DNA of 40,370 bases from Actinomadura hibisca NBRC 15177 (GTDB lineage Bacteria; Actinomycetota; Actinomycetes; Streptosporangiales; Streptosporangiaceae), in assembly GCF_001552635.1 (NCBI RefSeq), contig NZ_BCRO01000110.1, forward strand, positions 1 through 40,370. The letters run 5' to 3'. Under the pieces are notes generated by a model. It ran no database searches, was not told the DNA's origin, and worked only from the letters and a program-made list of their open reading frames with translations. Below are positions 38,754 through 40,370 of the stretch, in pieces. Position 1 is the stretch's first letter. Every line of letters starts with the position of its first letter. Position numbers and translations under genes: made by a program.

Positions 38754-40220
38754 TCAGGAAGCGGACGCCCGGCGCGCGACGAAGTCCCGGGGATCGGGCC
38801 GCCGGGTCGCCCTGCGGTAGGCGAAGGTGAAACCGGGCCAGTTGTTGACGACCTTGCCGCTGGAGGTCATGTACCAGCTGTCGCAACCGGCCTCCCAGAC
38901 GGTGCTGCGGAGACGCTCCCGCATCTCGCGGCCGAAGGCGTCCTGGACGTCGGGCCGTACGTCGATCCAGTCGAGCCCGTTGCGGCGGATGGCCTCCACG
39001 CAGCCCATGACGTACCGGAACTGGGACTCCAGCATGTAGATGATGCTGTTGTGGCCGAGGTTGGTGTACGGCCCGTACAGCAGGAAGAGGTTGGGGAAGC
39101 CGCTGACGGTGATGCCGAGATGGGCCTCGGCGCCGTCGCGCCAGCGCTCGTTGAGCTCCCGCCCGCCCCGGCCGGTGACCTTCATGGGGGCCAGGAAACC
39201 GGTGGACTGGAAGCCGGTGGCGTAGACGAGCACGTCCGCGGGATGCTCGACACCGTCGCGGGTGACGACACCCGCCGGGACGACGCGATCGATCCCCTCG
39301 GTCACCAGCTCGACGTTCGCCCTGGTGAGCGCCGGATAGTAGTCGTTGGAGATGAGGATGCGCTTGCAGCCCATGGGGTAGTCGGGCTCCAGCCTGGCGC
39401 GCAGCCCGGGATCAGGGACCTGGGCGTGCATGTTCTTGCGGAAGCGGTCGGCCATCACCTTCATCAGCTTCGGGTACTTCACGAAGCCGAGGGCCCGCGA
39501 CTCGTAGCGGGCGTAAATCTTGGCGCGACTGAGCCCGTGCGCACCGGGCACCGACGCCAGAACGGACTTCTCCCACTCCCGATAGGGCCGGTCGGGCTTC
39601 TCGATGACGTAGGGAGCGGACCGCTGGAAGACCGTCAACCGCTCGGCGACCCGGGCGATCTCGGGGACGATCTGGATGGCGCTGGCCCCTGTCCCGATCA
39701 CGGCCACACGCTTGCCCGCGAGATCCACGTCGTGATCCCAGCGCGCCGAGTGGAAGCCGGCTCCGGCGAACGATTCGCGCCCTGCGATCGAGGGCAGCGC
39801 GGGCCGGTTGAGCTGCCCGCAGGCGGAGACGAGAATCCGCGCGGACAACTCCCCGTCATTGGTGGAAAGCCGCCACAGCGCAGCGCCCTCATCGAACCGA
39901 GCCTCGATGACCTCGGTGCCGAACCGAACGCGCGGCAGCACCTCGTACTTGCGGGCGCAGTGCCAGAGGTACTCCAGGATCTCGGCCTGCGGCGGGAACC
40001 GGCGGCTCCAGTCGGTCTTGGGCTCGAAGGAGAACGAGTAGAGATGAGAGGGCACGTCGCAGGCGGCACCGGGATAGGTGTTGTCGCGCCAGGTGCCACC
40101 GAGCCCGCCGGCCTTCTCCAGGACGACCACATCGTGGACACCGGCCTGCTTCAGCCGGATCGCCATGCCGATGCCGCCGAACCCGCTCCCGACGATCACC
40201 ACGCTGTGCGCCGTGCCCAT
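38754..40220 (-). CDS. Flavin-dependent Baeyer-Villiger-type monooxygenase
   Basis: A 488-residue FAD- and NADPH-dependent monooxygenase. FAD motif VIVGSGFGGIGMAIRL begins near residue 8; the Baeyer-Villiger fingerprint FAGAGFHSARWD (FxGxxxHxxxW) lies near 150, directly before the NADP motif VAVIGTGASAIQIVPEIA. PVxSYFxF-like PSHLYSFSFEP and the late GFQSTGFLAPM also fit. Substrates of this class include ketones and steroids; no direct evidence picks one. The start is the ATG at 40220, after a GGGGCGG tract. The 124 bases to the LamG protein gene contain no clear terminator. It begins the long minus-strand series of lipid- and steroid-related genes. Confidence 0.92.
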   Translation of the reverse strand: MGTAHSVVIVGSGFGGIGMAIRLKQAGVHDVVVLEKAGGLGGTWRDNTYPGAACDVPSHLYSFSFEPKTDWSRRFPPQAEILEYLWHCARKYEVLPRVRFGTEVIEARFDEGAALWRLSTNDGELSARILVSACGQLNRPALPSIAGRESFAGAGFHSARWDHDVDLAGKRVAVIGTGASAIQIVPEIARVAERLTVFQRSAPYVIEKPDRPYREWEKSVLASVPGAHGLSRAKIYARYESRALGFVKYPKLMKVMADRFRKNMHAQVPDPGLRARLEPDYPMGCKRILISNDYYPALTRANVELVTEGIDRVVPAGVVTRDGVEHPADVLVYATGFQSTGFLAPMKVTGRGGRELNERWRDGAEAHLGITVSGFPNLFLLYGPYTNLGHNSIIYMLESQFRYVMGCVEAIRRNGLDWIDVRPDVQDAFGREMRERLRSTVWEAGCDSWYMTSSGKVVNNWPGFTFAYRRATRRPDPRDFVARRASAS

Positions 40221-40339
40221 GTGCCGCCCCGAATCTCGTTCTGCCGCCGACGCCCCGAGCGTAGATGACCATCAGGTCACCTGAACAGACCAAGCCACAG
40301 CCCCCACACCCGAGGCCCACCCTCGCGACCCCAGGGGGT

Positions 40340-40362
40340 GCAGGGGGACGGAGTCCCCCTGC
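40340..40362. terminator. Strong GC hairpin at the window end
   Basis: A 10-base perfect stem, GCAGGGGGAC (40340-40349) with GTCCCCCTGC (40353-40362), and a 3-base loop. It is followed by GGGG, so it is not a classical U-tailed terminator. Hairpins of this exact style recur between genes in high-GC actinobacteria, so it may be either a terminator for a gene beyond the window or a copy of an intergenic repeat. The 150 bases after the monooxygenase start hold nothing else I can name. Confidence 0.6.
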
Positions 40363-40370
40363 CGGGGACA

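Noticed and set aside
1..40370. tRNA genes, CRISPR arrays, transposases or phage genes
   Set aside because: I looked for cloverleaf-like ends, regularly spaced repeats, DDE transposase motifs and phage structural proteins and saw none that could be supported.

Overview
The window is typical of a high-GC, filamentous-type actinobacterium. Codons end mostly in G or C, GTG starts and 4-base start/stop overlaps are common, several starts look leaderless, and there is a mycothiol-type nitroreductase homologue. A relative of Actinomadura, Streptosporangiales or Streptomyces is my inference; no rRNA or marker gene is present to settle it. I found no tRNA, rRNA, CRISPR array, insertion sequence or prophage gene.

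Left part (1-8.5 kb). A HAD phosphatase is followed by a GntR repressor divergent from an RsbW-like ATP-binding protein and three small, mostly overlapping genes. Facing these is the most unusual locus: a four-gene operon (8513 to 3006, minus strand) whose genes all overlap by 4 bases. It encodes a kleisin-like protein, two small winged-helix-like proteins and a 1034-residue SMC-like ATPase. The layout recalls MukBEF/MksBEF/Wadjet condensins, but no JetD/MksG-type nuclease is adjacent and the ATPase motifs are divergent. Base composition changes inside the SMC gene.

8.7-16.5 kb. A large NB-ARC/LuxR regulator carrying one rare TTA codon precedes two tandem, degenerate acyl-adenylate-forming paralogues that lack their catalytic motifs. 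Then come an aldehyde dehydrogenase and a Rv2466c-like DsbA-fold protein with a CPYT active site.

16.5-23.6 kb. An AurF-like di-iron oxygenase lies with an FprB-type ferredoxin/ferredoxin reductase under a divergent TetR gene. A split RibD pair (deaminase and reductase) follows, then an NmrA/QorB-like reductase with a divergent TetR gene and two matching operator palindromes, and a metallo-beta-lactamase-fold hydrolase.

23.7-40.4 kb. The sbcD-sbcC nuclease operon is followed by a long minus-strand run: a Baeyer-Villiger-type monooxygenase, a very large LamG/ricin/PLAT protein with an unassigned C-terminal domain, an SDR enzyme, a DMT-like membrane protein, a sugar epimerase, an orphan GroES-like protein, a PH-domain protein, a Tat-exported cholesterol oxidase behind a KstR-like site, a NADAR protein, a polytopic membrane protein and a small frameshifted gene. 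Oxidative metabolism of steroids and other lipids is a recurring theme; the SMC operon and the degenerate adenylase pair are the best candidates for undescribed systems.
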